Shown: one piece after another, positions 12,370 through 26,200 of the stretch | Position numbering within the stretch: the stretch's first letter is position 1 | Layout: each line of letters begins with the position of its first letter | Assembly (NCBI GenBank): GCA_011033025.1 | Contig: WFMF01000113.1 | Location: 372,001-436,000 of the forward strand | Reading direction: 5' to 3' | DNA length: 64,000 nucleotides | From: Beroe forskalii | Taxonomy: Eukaryota; Ctenophora; Nuda; Beroida; Beroidae | Made by a program: the position numbers and the translations under genes | Notes under the pieces: generated by a model | What the model saw: only the letters and a program-made list of their open reading frames with translations | The model's database searches: none | What the model was told of the DNA's origin: nothing

Positions 12370-14162
12370 TATATCCCTTCTTTTCCTTCTCCTCTCTTCT
12401 TCTCCTCTCTTCTCTTTCTCTTGTCATGCATTGCTAATCTCAGCAATTCTCCCCTCCTCCTCCTCCTCCTCCTCCTCCTCCCATGTAATAATGTTAGAGT
12501 TACTAATCACACTCCAGTCGTATATTAGATTAGTGTCTAGTGTGAGCAGTACGGTGTGAGTTGTTATTATATAAAACTGTCAGAATAATATCCTTCTAAC
12601 GCTCACATTGACACAGGCAAGCACGCTCTTATGTTCAGAGCGAGCGAAGCTTGAGAATGTAGAAACAAACAAACAAACAACAAACAAACAAACACTCTCC
12701 CACCCGAACATATTATGCCAGTTCACATCCTCGGTACTCCTCTTTTCAGATCCTATCATTCACCCCTTGCTTTCTTCTCTCTCTCTCTCTGACATTGTCA
12801 CGTTTTGTAACCCAGATACTTATCACCTTTTACATATATAGAACTACCCACGTGACTCGTGTTCTGCGCGCTGATTGGCTGCCGATGGCGTGTAGGTCAC
12901 GCTAGTGGTCGATTACCGCGTGAGAGCCGGGAGACTGATTACATTTGTAAAGTTAGAGTGTGGTTTGGTAGTTGATACACGGCCCCATGTGACCACGATA
13001 CGACACATTATTACTATTAACCCAGAATTAGACTGTGTTACGATATCAACGCGTTACTTTGCGCTCTTATGCTGACATCATCTCCTTCGCAAAGTTATCC
13101 CGCGCGCGCACATTATTATTTTTATTATCATTATTAGGACTTGTGTATTTGTATTATATCAGAACGGTAGTCTGGCACGAAATATACTCCTCCCCACACA
13201 TGCCACTTATATTTTGTTTCCTTTTTTCAGCAGCATCCAGCACTCAGCACCAACATCACGCTCGGAATTATAGCCTGTCACGCGCAACTTACAGATACTC
13301 TACCATGACGACATTATCATGGTTTAGAGTAGTGAATTAGTGGCGTATCATACCGCCTACTTTGCCGTAGGTTTTCCATATAAAGCGTGTGTTCTATGCG
13401 CATCATCGACATATATCCCATTACACATAGCGCGGACATTAGTCCGAATATTATATATATAAATATATATCATTGTGTTTCAAGGTGCCTCCTCCCGCCT
13501 CCGTTGTGTGAAGGAGAGAATAAGTCCGATATTATTTCCTCCTTCTATTATAGTTGCTCTCCTCTGCAGGATTATATAAATAACTGGGTGTTCTGCTGCG
13601 CGTATTATATTGCGTGATACACATGAGTGATTTGCAATGTTTTTATATCACGCTCTCTCGTTCCATCCCTCGCACTGATATTGTAACACTTCCTCGTTTT
13701 GTAGGAAATGCGGTTCTTATATTCGCGACACCGGGATTTCGTTCAAATTTATACCCTTCATATCCTTCGTTCCTTATCAGTGCCCTGGTATTTTTTTTTC
13801 ATTGTGCGATCGGAATTTAACGCATTTCCATTTGTATTGCTCGCTCGGTTGATTTCAGTTTACCTGTCCTCGTTACGCTCTGAAATATTGGGAAAATATC
13901 CCTGGTAGTCGCTATTAAAAGTGATTCGTACATTCTTATCTAATTAACGTTTGTATTATATTTCACTTACATTTAAATTACGTAATATACGGGCCCTATA
14001 TTGGCCCATGCACCGAAAATATTTAATTTATAGTATTAAAATAACTCAAATATATTATATTGCGACACGCGTTGAAACCTAATCTCAACCCCAGAAAGGA
14101 ATGGTAAAATGTGTGTGGAGTGCGCTCAGGACTGCTAGATATCATAACCCTCTTCTACTGCA
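12370..14162. other. Sequence between the transposon and Axin exon 1
   Basis: No exon recognised. It contains (CCT)n at about 12456-12482, an (AAAC)n-like run near 12661-12692, an E-box plus CCAAT combination near 12850-12880 that could be a promoter, and an inverted copy of the CRE-core element at about 13301-13363. Confidence 0.45.
13301..13363 (-). repeat. CRE-core palindromic element, inverted copy
   Basis: Read on the minus strand it begins AAAGTAGGCGGTATGATACG and ends with ACCATGATAATGTCGTCATG, matching the family consensus in reverse. Confidence 0.55.
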
Positions 14163-14205
14163 ATGAATACTACCTGCGAATCTACTGTTGGTCTCCTCAT
14201 TGGAG
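14163..14205 (+). CDS. AXIN: Axin putative first coding exon
   Basis: The ATG at 14163 opens a 14-codon frame (MNTTCESTVGLLIG) ending one base into a codon at a good donor (GGAG|gtgaga). That phase fits the next exon, which starts with two bases. There is no homology to confirm such a short stretch. A phase-compatible alternative first exon lies at 4751-4781. Confidence 0.4.
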
Positions 14206-17200
14206 GTGAGAATGTTCATTCTGTTTCAGTTTATTTTCGTAAATTATTGATTTTTAGCCGCGAAAGTCATTGAAATTATGCCAAATAATTCAAAGGATAT
14301 AGATATATTTTGGATTAATTGATTTTTGGCCTGACGAAAGTCCTGGTCCAATTTATGACCGATTATTATTTGAATATTGTCGTTTGTATGTGACTAGACT
14401 AGGTACCTATTCGCTCCCTCAATTTACATATCCCCGCTTCTTATATCTCAATGCTGCACCTTCGTGCCTTCTATAAAACCGAGATCTCAATTCTCAAGAT
14501 ATCTGCTTTGTCTTTGAAATACCGAGCCGCAAGGTTCATCCTCAAGTGTGCTGTATGTGAGAATTTAAAGAATGGCACTTAAATGAGAAGACACTTCTGC
14601 TCTAGTGTGAGCTGAAGTTAGAAATTATTACTCGATTTCAGCATTCTAACGGTCTCTGCCATGCTAATATGACTATAATCTGGCTAGATTTGACGAACAC
14701 TCAATTTCCCAATTTCCCTTTGCCCAAGCATTATTAAGATATGATTAATTAATCACGAAAGTAATTAAAAACGTATATCTTTTCAGCGTCAGAACGTCTA
14801 CACGATGTTGCGTCCCGAGGAGCCCCTTCTTCCTCCTCCTCAGATCGAAAGAACCGACACCACCCCAAATCCGCCCTGCAGAAACTCCTCTCAATGGTGG
14901 AACCCATCATGCGACCCCTGACTACAGACCTCTTCGAGGGCGACAAGGAGGAGGTGGGTTCAAACACAAGTTTTTATTTTATTTAATGTGTTCTTAAAAT
15001 GAGTTCAAACAATGAGTTCAAACAAAACCTTTTATTCCGTTTACTTGTATTAAAGGGCGGTAACTGTATAAAAGGCAAAAAGTACTTTTGTGATTGAAAA
15101 GTTACTTCTAAGAACTCCAAATATGTAACCTTCCTCCGTTTCGTTTAATATTTTAATATTTTGGGGTTCCTGGCACCAATCAAACCTAAACGATCATTCT
15201 GAGAATTATGAGCTTAATAAATCTACATACTTTTACTTTCCAAGTTGCAACCCTATGTTTTGCTTTTTATTCCAGGAAAAATTTCGGTTTGGCGATAATA
15301 ATTCATGATAAGGCATCTGAAATTAAGCACTTAAATAATTGAGTTAAGCTGCCGTTTTGTGATAAGCCCCACCATGTCACAAAAAATCAAGATAATATCT
15401 TATAGGATTCAATTACAGTTCACATTTTCTTCACACCTCTCCCCTTTTTACACCCCTTTCCCTTCTGTTTTCCCACTTTCACTTAACTGACCACTCCTCC
15501 TCTCCCATTACCCTTTCTAAATTGCACTTCCCCCTTCTCCCCCAATTCCTTAACTCCCCCCTCTTCTTTCTCCCCTTCCCCAACTAACCCCTCCCCTCTT
15601 GTTTCAGATGTGCACCTCTCAGCACAGCATCGAGGAGATAATCAGCTGTTCGGGGCAGCGTAACTCCTTCCAGCAGTTCCTCCGAGCCCGGGAGACGCCC
15701 TCCTGCTCCTTCGTCAAGGAGTTCCAGTTCCTCTGTCTCTGCAAGGAGTTCAAGGAGTGGCACGAGAAACCCCAGTACGGACCCTACCGGACGCGCGTCC
15801 TAGCGAACTACATATTCGATAACTTTATCCGCGAGGGTGGCTCCCAGTCGCTACTACTCGAGCGAGGTCATCCGTCGGAACATCGAACGGTTGCGAACCT
15901 CGGAGGGGAAGGTGATCCCGACTATGTTCGAGGAGGCGTATCAGTACGTGTCTCTGGTGATAATCCAACAGAACGTGGTAAAGTCTTTTGTGGAGAGTCA
16001 CTATTACCAAACCATGTGGGATGAGGAGGAGTTGGATTGTAATCTCTTCAAAGCGCTCAGTCTCGGGGGCACCTCGTCCTTGTACGCACCTCGTGCTAAA
16101 CCCTTCGGTTCTGCGGGTTCTACCGACCCTTCCTCGTCATCTTCCAGCTCCCTCTCCAGATACTCCAGGTGAGTTTGTGGTGGGTTTACTGAGAGTTTGT
16201 GGTGAATGAGGGTTTTACTGAGAGTTTGGGGGTGTCTGAGGGTTTTTAAGGGTTTGTGGGTGGGTTGCTGAGGGTTTTACTGAGGGTTTGTTGGAAGGTT
16301 TGTTGGTGAGTGAGTGGGTGTGTATACTTGTGGAAATAGTTGATTCGACCTCTTTTCCTACCCATTATTGGACTTTGGCTATACTAGTTATACATGCAGC
16401 CATTATTAGGAAGGACCACCCAGCAAAGAAATGTCTTTTTAAGCCCAACAATAGCATGGGATTAGACCTTTCACTGTACAGTGTACCTATTACACCCCCT
16501 TTCTTACCGCCTAATGTTAATCATATTGTCCAAATCATGGGTTCCTATGATTATATACGGGATATATAGTTAATAATCATGAAACACTTGTAGAGTGTAA
16601 TCATATTGTTGAGACCCTGGTATCCTAGAAGACATACAGATATGTCTTTATCCGAGATAGCCATTATCATATGAATGCGCCTCAATTATCCCAGTTATAA
16701 ATATAGTGATGATTCAGGATATCCAACAGCATTCATAATGAGCCGTCAGTCGATCTTTTGTTGATGGCGCCGATCAAATTGACAATCGGTCAATTGGTCA
16801 TTTTATGAGCATTTGTCATTTTTATGAGCTATTGCATATATCGACTGATGACTGATGACTACTTGTGTGCATGTAAGAATTCGTTCGCTACTGCTTTATC
16901 GAGGCTTTAACAAACTCTCAGCTGCAAGCCTTAACCTATTCCTAAAGATTTTATTCAGTGATTTTCTGCCAATTAGTTTTTAACTCTGACTCTTATCGCA
17001 GGTCTAACGCGTTGGCAGGCGGGCTGGGATCTGCTGCTTCTTCCTCCAGTGTCAGTGAAATCCAGAGCATCTCCTCCAGCAAAACCGGAAGCAGGTAACT
17101 TTAACTCAAATACACTTCTTAATTTTGATATTTTACTACCACCTATCAATCAACTTATGCTACTTTGATAATCTGTAACAAGGCCCAACCTTTGATAGCC

Positions 17201-20200
17201 ACTGTTAACGTTTGTATCCTTTGAGAGTTCTCTGCTATCTCAAATCTGTCAACCTGTGCGCACCACTCCTCACTAATTATAATATCAAGGTCTTTGTGTG
17301 GACACCTTTGACTCAATCAACCACAAACACAAACGCACTCAAACGCTTCACTCAAACACACATGACTCTCGTTAACCATGTTGCCCTCAAAGTCAGTGAA
17401 ACACAAAGTGTGTCCGAGCTCTCTGATAACCGCTGCCTCTCCTATCTGGCCGCGATACAATAGCTGAGCTGTAGTTGAGTGGCACACATGTTTGAAGTAT
17501 CCGTGAAGCGTGAGATAACACCAAATCAGCCACTTTGCTGGCAGCAAAGCTGTCTGATAACCCAAAAACACCACTACCGCTCTTTGTGGGAGTCACGCGG
17601 CCCGCTCCCCCTTTGACACCCTCTAAAACCTCTCTAAAGGTCTCCCAGCGCAAGGTGGTGGGGTGGCATCTGTTGACTGCACTGAGCCATGATAATTCCG
17701 TCATACTTAACCGCCTATTTTGGCAGCCATCGCCTGGAATTCGCTCCCTCAGCTCTCATGTTTCACAACATAGCATAATATACGTGTTCATTATCAACAT
17801 TTAATTGTGCGGTAATTACGCAAGGTTGAGGACTGAGCTCTGTTTGGCAGCCGAGAAAAGACTCTTTTCATCCCTCCTCGCCACTTTATGATATACGTTT
17901 ATTGAGGGCAAAGCTTTTCCAGCCATCTGTGAGCCTCTACTGTTCTTTGATCTGCCCTCCGAACCGTTATAATCCTAAAAAACCAACTTGTCCCAAATAT
18001 ATAATAATATGTCATTATTACAATCACCTCGGGCTGCGGTCCCTCAAATCATTAAATGACCCCCCTGGCTCCACTTTAGTTGAGTGATCCGTCTCACCAT
18101 ATTACATAACCCCCACAAACGCGACCTCCTCTGAGAGTCTCTCACAGAGATCAAAGTACGGTGGTATCCTTTGCTCAGGAGCTCAAAGAGCTCTGCTGAT
18201 CAATTAATAAGCTGCAATTTGTACGTTTGTAGTACAAAGTGTTGCAGCAGCAGCAGCTTGTATCGCCTGATGATGATGATCGCTGCTAATCCTTATCGGA
18301 CCATCTCTGACATATTATGTTAATTTGAAATCCATTTAAGAGAGAGAGAAACCATCTTGCGATGGTCTTTTGACTGTTATATATTAATAAGAGAGAGAGC
18401 TCTCTCAAGGGGGGCCTGCACACAAACATACCTACAAACATAATAACATGTTATTATTATGAGAGCGGTCGCCGCTCTTTCCCTTGTATTAATAGTACAC
18501 ACGTAGTGAAAACTGGGCGATATGTCAGCCTATCATGATATTCACTGTGTATCGGCCTGGCTCTTTGACGCTCTCTCCACCAGATGTGTCATAAGGCAGC
18601 TCAATCAGATAGATACACACACTCGGCCGCCACCAGCTCTCAAATGATACTACTTTTTAGTACTATTTTAACGCTCGCTCTGTCTTTGATCATATAAAAT
18701 ATTTGCGCGTCTTATTTTGGTGCGTCCTCGACTGAAGGGATTATGTTTGAGCTATGTTCGTTGATGCTGTGCAAGTACCAAGCCCAGTCTCTGCCTCGCT
18801 TCTCCTTCCCCCTGAGGTACTTCTTCTTCTACTGCCTGTGTTTAGTTAGTTGAACTCATGAGACACACTAAATACTTGACATAGTTTAAAATACACATGT
18901 CGTTTAGTTTCGTTCACGCGGCTAACATATCATATTCTCTTGCCTGTGCAGTAGCTCGGTGTCTAGTGAGGATTCCTGTCACTTGGCTCGTATATATATT
19001 ATACTCCATCATTACACTACTTCATTACTCCACTTGCTCCAAGACTAACTGCGCCTTGTAAACTGACGACGAAGCCAACTTTCGATCACTTAGCATGAGT
19101 CGCTAAGGGAAGGATAGGCGTCGCTAATCGTCACTAATTCAATCATTCTAATGACGTCATGATTATGACGTCATGATGATACGCTTATTGTTGTCTTGGG
19201 ATGTCTAACATGGTAGGTATACATGTGAAGTGAGCATGGTCAATGAACTGAGCGCGCCTGCAGTCAATGCCTTGCAACTTGGAGGAGGATTAACTCCGAG
19301 ATCAGACCTCAGAGATCAGACCTTGCAGATCAGAACTCAGAGATATAGATCTCTTGTAATTGAATGATTGTTCTCCTCTCATCCCAGGGTCTCTATATGT
19401 ACCAGAGGTCACACGGAACATCACTAGAGATTCAGTAGCAAGTCCGGTGGTATGTGGTTAGGTATAGTGCTCAGAGAGAGAGGCTCGTAGTACCAGGGGA
19501 GAAGATGGTCGTCTTCACGTCATGTGGAGGGAGGAGAGACAAAGGGATGGTTGATTTTCACGTCACGCTGTAGAAGAGACAAAGAGAGACAGAGATGAAG
19601 GATGTAGCCGTACAATAGGCGGTATCTGGCTGCCAAACTACCATTATATACCCTGATAATGACATCATTAGAGCGTATCTACAGTTCCCGCGTCCCCTGT
19701 GAGGGCAAGATGAAAGGAGGAGGACTGGTGAGTGAAGTAGGGATGTATCTCTCTGTGGTTTCCTTCTCCCTGGTAGTGTCATCCATTGCGGGGTATCTCT
19801 TTGTTCATATGTCCGATAATAGGCAGCTGTATACGTCATCAGTGCTCCTTTATAAACCCTAGTGATTACCTCACTCTCACTCGCCTGCCAACTACCCATG
19901 ATCCGCTGAACAACACCAACCTGACCATGAGTAGCCTAGCAGGAGAGATAAAAACAATTACATAATGAGTGATTAGGATCTGGTGTACATGTAGCACTGG
20001 GTATATATATTGGGCTTTGGTTTGCAGTTGCAAGCAAGGCACGTTTTGTGTTGCACGTGAGTGCGCGGCTCACCGTATATCTCATACCTTCACTTGTTGT
20101 ATGCAGATTATACCTCTCAGACCACACTAAACATTTACATATATATCAAGATGGGAGCTGCCTGTGTTCAACACTAACTTTCAATATAAATATCCACTAA

Positions 20201-23200
20201 CTTTGTGTGTTGTGGGAAGATGTCTTTCTCAGAAAATGAATAAATCGCGAGATATTATTCCCATGATATATTTTAACTAGCAGGCCCGTTGGGCCTGCAA
20301 ACACACAGCTCACTCGGCGCTGCTACGCAGCACCTCATTCCCAAGTTTAAACACCCCATTCGAATTGATTAGATACTTTTTACCGCATCAAAATTCCAAT
20401 TAGGTCAAAAGTCAAAAGTTTTGCGCAAAAATCAAATGTTCAAAAAAATTTATGAAGGAGCAGAGTGGAAAATAGATAGAATTCGTCGGTTAGTCTTATA
20501 TTAGACTATTAGACGTGTTAAACCATGTGAGTTTTGTTCCAGCGTTCCGATTTGATTGCAAGATGATGTTAATTCTGACAACTATTCTCATACTGACACA
20601 GAAGTTGGATAATTTGTTTTGTTCACAGGCCAGGAACTATCTTCGAAATCTGCTACACCTACATTCGACTCGATTGAATTGTGCACACCTTGTAACCTTT
20701 ACGGTTAATTTCACAACTGCAGTTACTACTGTTTTCACCGACTCAACTTTTATTATCGACCAACCTCTGCCACAATGAAAGCAATCCATCTGAAATATTC
20801 TCCGTTATTCAAGCTCGGCCCATTCTCCATCTTAAGATCTTAAATTTGAAGTTAAGGAAACGTCAAAAATTTTCAAAAAGCTACAGCACAGCATTTAACA
20901 GTCGTAGCGTAATAGAAAGCACTCGCATAGAACTGATCATAATCTGCACGTGCAAAAATTGGTTTCCATAGCAACGGCACCTCATTTCTTCCGTTTGCAT
21001 TCGTTTTCCTTGATATTTTCTTGGCAAGCTCAAATTTAAACTGTGCGCCCGCACAGACAGACATAATTCACGTGCCATCTCCAAATTATATATAAGACTA
21101 GCAGGCCCGTTAGGCCATCTAATAAACAGCTCACCCAGAGCTCGCAAATTTCAACCAATACAATTCAAATTTAATAATTAAAAAAATCTTACCGCATCAA
21201 AAAACTCCGATCCGTTCAAAAGTTATTAATAGAGATCGCGCAACGTAATCAAAACACCATTAACAGAAATGAGCGCGCGCGCAATTCTCCGTGCACGTGT
21301 CACCATGGTTACCCGCACAAATCGTAATGCGCGCGCGTTCCGAAGATGTTTCCGCCGTTACGCACAAACAGAAAAACAGAGGTTGCGAAATTATATAAGA
21401 GATGTGTCGTTGTGTATATTTAATATCTAAATAACCGAGACTGTGTTATGTTTCAGTAAATCATCAACTGGGAGTAACGCGTCTGCTGCCTTTGATAAGT
21501 ACTACTCCTCCAAAAACTCGCAAAAGAAATCAAGCAAGAAGGTTTGTAACTTTATAATTTTCATACTTGGCTCTCAGGAGAATAGGCGGCTAGAAAGTGT
21601 GACGCTATTATCATTTGTTTGAAAAATTGAGAATTCTCAATTTATGGCATTCTGCCGCCTGTTTTCGTGTGCAAATCTCACTGGTTTTATATAAAAACGT
21701 ATGTTAAATTGGGTGTAAGTAGCCTTCTAAAATTAAACTTGATACTTAATTTAGTGTGGGCTGGACTTATTGAGATCACGTTTTACGCTAATTACCCGAA
21801 ACGGTTGTGCTAGACTGGTATCCGATAAAATATTAGGTGGAAATCCGGCTGAGCGTGTATGTTATGTCAACGCTTGGGAGATAGCCAGACCAACGTCAGT
21901 AACTCACCCAGTTAAACTCTGATAATCGCGTTATTTTCCTGTGCAGTCCACTGGAGTATGGCTGTGTTCGGTGGAGCACATCGCCAGATTAACCGTAACT
22001 TTGCCCCGGACAGGAGCTCGCCGTGTGACAGGCCATTTCACCATGTGATCTGAGTATCTGAGTCACGTGATCTGAATCCATGATCACGTGATCTGAACCC
22101 AAGATCACGTGATCTGAATCCTAGATCACATGATCTGAATTCCTGGTCACGTGATCACTAATGTACGGAGTAATCGAATGAACGTCGAGTGGGGACGCTA
22201 GGCTTCACTGATTTTATGGGTGAAGGTAACAGGGTGAATTAGTGCTATCAGGAGCGTCACTGTTTCCAATGTCTCGGGTGATTTATAGTATCTTCACAAG
22301 GCTGAACTTTAGAACGAAGTCTAGCGGTTTTTCAGCGACTGAATTAGGCATTTTAGTCGCAATATAACCGAATTCAGCAGGAATTGCTGATGATGTTCCA
22401 AGCACTCTAAATTCCTCAGATTCCAGCCACGAGAGCTGATACTAGATTGAGTGCAGGTATTATGACGGTCCTATAGTCCCCTCCTCCTGCATTATTGATG
22501 CTCCTTCATTAACACAACAACCTCCTCCCCTTCCTGTGTTACGCCTCCTCACAGACGAATTAATTTACCCCCTCTCCCCCACACCTCCAGCTAACAACTC
22601 GATCTAGACATAGGGCTCGCTAATTGCCCTTCTTAATAGAGTAAGCCTCTTGTGTTGTAAACTCCCTGCTTGAAAAGTAGGCGGTTGTCAACCTCTTCAA
22701 CTTACTACGTAACGCTGTGATAATGACGTCATCTTAACCGCCTATTTCTCTCTTGAACACACCAGCAGAGAGGAGCTCGCTGGGTGGTATTGTCTGGTAT
22801 TGTACCGCTGGAATCGTGCCAGTGTCCTGCTCTTGCGGCCCCATCTGTCAGCTTGGGAAATAGCTGAGATGTCGCCATACAAACACCGTTATAAACCATG
22901 ACAATGACGTCATTCCAAACCAACTATTGTTCATGCGCTGCAGCATTCCACAGCGTGTTATAGATAATAGATTCCTTGACTCAGAGATGCTGCAGGAATT
23001 GCAACTCTGATTAACACGCTCCAAAACACTCAGAGATTGGAATTTGATTCTGTCATCATCAGTAGCAGCACCTAAGATGCGTCATCATCTCACTGTGTCC
23101 TCGCTCCGTCATACGCCTCAAGAAATACAAGAATACACCAGTTCTTGTGCTATTTTAGGCTTTAGCAGCATCCATCATGTGAAATTGGTGGTTACGATGA

Positions 23201-26200
23201 CGTCATTATCATAGCTCAAGGTAATGAGTTGATGGCGTTGATAACCGCCTATTTTCCCCGCGGGAGGTTTTGCAGCAGTCCATTATTGCATGAGGAGAAG
23301 CGTCGGCGGCGGGGTTTCCTAATAATAAGCATAATAGTATACGTCTAGACGCATCAATGGTCTAGACGCATTAATTGGTCTGCTTTAAGTAGCGTGTTTT
23401 GTCGGTGTGGATAGCTAATAGCTCTTGCTTTAGTGTCATCTTAGTCCTTTAAAGTGGGAACTACTCGGTTTCTACACACACACACTTTTCCGAAGAAAAG
23501 ATCTGCTTGATCTGGAGAAAATGAGCATAATTCAACCATCTTCAGTTGGATTCCAGACCAGCATACATCATAACGTATTGAATACATTGTACATTGTACA
23601 TTTCACATGAAATGTACTATTGAACGACCCACCTTCTCTTTTCCGGGAAAAGTACAGAACATTTGCCAAGGAGCTCTGCGTTAGAGAGATACACTGTATC
23701 CCCGTCACCTCCTAGTCATTGTACTTCTAGGAGCTGATCAAATGTAGCCGAATGTAATGAAGTAGTCGGAGTGATCAGTTTACAGACCTATCCTATACAT
23801 TTTATGAACACTCTTGCGGTTATGTATATACATTGTTGATTGTGTATTCATGTACAAATTACCTGGAGTTAAAACTGGTTGATCATATTATCATGTACAC
23901 ATTATATCATCGGCTGTACTAAGACAGGTAATATACCTGACATAATTAAGCGTATGCCGTATGTGATATTTTGTGCCGTACGTTACTCTTGTGAAAATAT
24001 AATATGCGACCGTTGCCAAATTTGCCATCAAAATTTTGATTTTTGAGCACCCGACCCGCCTATAAAATCACTGGATTTATTGACTTCCTGATCTCTCCTA
24101 ATATTGATAAAGACCAAACGGATCAGCAGATCGTTGAGCTGTCCCTAAATATTCTGCCCCTAATTCAATCAACATAATCTCCCTCTCGCCGTGATTGAAA
24201 CTTTTGAAGCGATACAGCGTGTAATAATATAACTGCGAGTGTAAATATTTGCGATCCCCTACTCCGTGACACTTCAGGCATGGGTCTGTGGGCAGCTCAG
24301 TAACTCTAGGGGATGAGGGGTGGCGGGGGAATGTAATACGCACTGGACTGTGACGTCATTATCAGGAGTTAGCGTGGGGTGTTGTGGGTTTTATAGGGAG
24401 CTACTTGGAGATCTCGTCTCCCCTCCCCTCCCATCGAGTTAATGCTATCAGGGTATTATTTACATAGTATATAATATACCGTGTAAAATGAGATTACATG
24501 GAAGGAAGGAAGAATTGCGTCTGATGGGACGCTCGACCAGTGTGAGATATTGTGCACGTACAAAATTATAGACTGTTGAATGTTGTAAATGCGCTACTTT
24601 GAGCTATGATAATGACGCCATTACCATTCGCTTACTTTTGGTATGTGGAGTTTAGCATACGGAAGCGAGCCTGGGCCCTGGAAAAATATGGAAATATTTG
24701 GAATGATAATTCATTGTTAATAGGGCCTGGTCGTGTCTTATTACAATCCAGAACGGGGTGGTTATTTTTACTGCCGTAATCTCGAATTATCTCTACACAA
24801 ATAGCGAAAGAAATGGCTATGGCGTTATGTAGAGTTTAGTCAGTCACGGTTCATGTAATGAGTAGGACAAACTCTTCTGATGAGACGCTCCAAAAATAGG
24901 AATTATTTAACGTTTTTAGCGATGATTCCATCTTTTATATCGGTTTTATCTGAGAATCTCCTTCCTTTTCCTCGCCACTTTTCCCCGGTCGCCGCACGCT
25001 TCTTTACCTGGACGGACTCCAGAAAGGTGGTGGGAGATAGTGTGTCTGAGCGCAAGCAGCAACGGTGCTTGTGGAGTGAAAGTTATTAAAACAAACCGCA
25101 AATGATATAAAGCACATCACAACTCTCTCTCTACTGCGCTTCATCATCGTAACTTCTCGAGATATCTGAGGATTTCAGCAGAAAATAGCCGGTTTCGCGT
25201 CATTAACACGCTATTCTAATCCCTGATAATGACGTCACTCTCAACTATCTACTATTTGTCTGCTGAACAACGTTATATATACATTCTACCAGACGTTGGA
25301 AGCGTCTATTTTAATAGTCTGAGCGGCGGGCAGCAGGAGACGGAATGGAGTTTTAAAAGTTGAAAGTTATAAATATAATAAATCGAGCACGTTAAGTATG
25401 TGTATATATACCCTCCCTTCTATCTCGCTTAACTTTCAAGATACTTCATCCTGCAAAGAAAAAGGGGTTTTGATGCTTGTCAAATAACTGAGATTTAGAG
25501 GGGTGGAATTTAGGAGGTAAGGTTAGAAAACATAACAATTTTCTCTGAAGTGTGCCTTGTTTCTTGCACCCCTCGCTAACCAACCCCTCGCTAACCAACC
25601 CCTCGCTAACCAACCCCTCTCTTTCAGAAGGGGATAGTAAACCCTGCCAAGCTGATGGAGGAACTGCTGCCTCGACTGGAGGTCATCTCTCTGGAACAAT
25701 CCATGCGGATACAGAACTACGGAGCCTTGGATCAAGGACCCCATGTAAGTCTAGAACACATTCTTGTAAACTCTCACACTTACTCGTAACCTTGAAAATC
25801 TGGCACCCCGCCAGGGAATGTAACCGGATCAGTGGAGTGTGTATGATCCGCGGTTTTAGAAATTCCATGGTAATCGGGTTTGTAAGTGCTGTGCCTGGTA
25901 CCCTGGTAGGGACCCTTTCACGCCTGTAGTTGCAGCATATTGACCCTGATTTACCATTACAAGCCTCGGGTATTTACCGTTGTTTACCCTTTCCTGGTAG
26001 TGACCGTGATTTACCCTTCTCTGGTATTGACCGTGGTTTACCTTCTCATGGCGATGATACGCCAGTAGTGGTCCGGAACAAGAGACTGGAAGTGGCCGGT
26101 GAGACTGTGGAACTCGGTGGATTGGATCACATGACCCATCACAGTCTACCCCACCAGATGATGGCTTTCAACCCTCCGGATACCTTCGTACAGGAGAACA

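Larger units (their letters stand above)
17095..21456 (+). other. Axin intron 4 with Helitron insertions
   Basis: A 4.4 kb intron. It holds a CRE-core copy, GATCAGA-type short repeats near 19290-19350 and two Helitron-type elements back to back at its 3' end. An open stretch with a donor at 18743-18816 is treated as a finding only. Confidence 0.65.
21542..25627 (+). other. Axin intron 5
   Basis: A 4.1 kb intron with an E-box minisatellite (22042-22158), several CRE-core elements, and a 15-bp tandem repeat over the branch-site region before exon 6. No exon seen inside. Confidence 0.65.
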
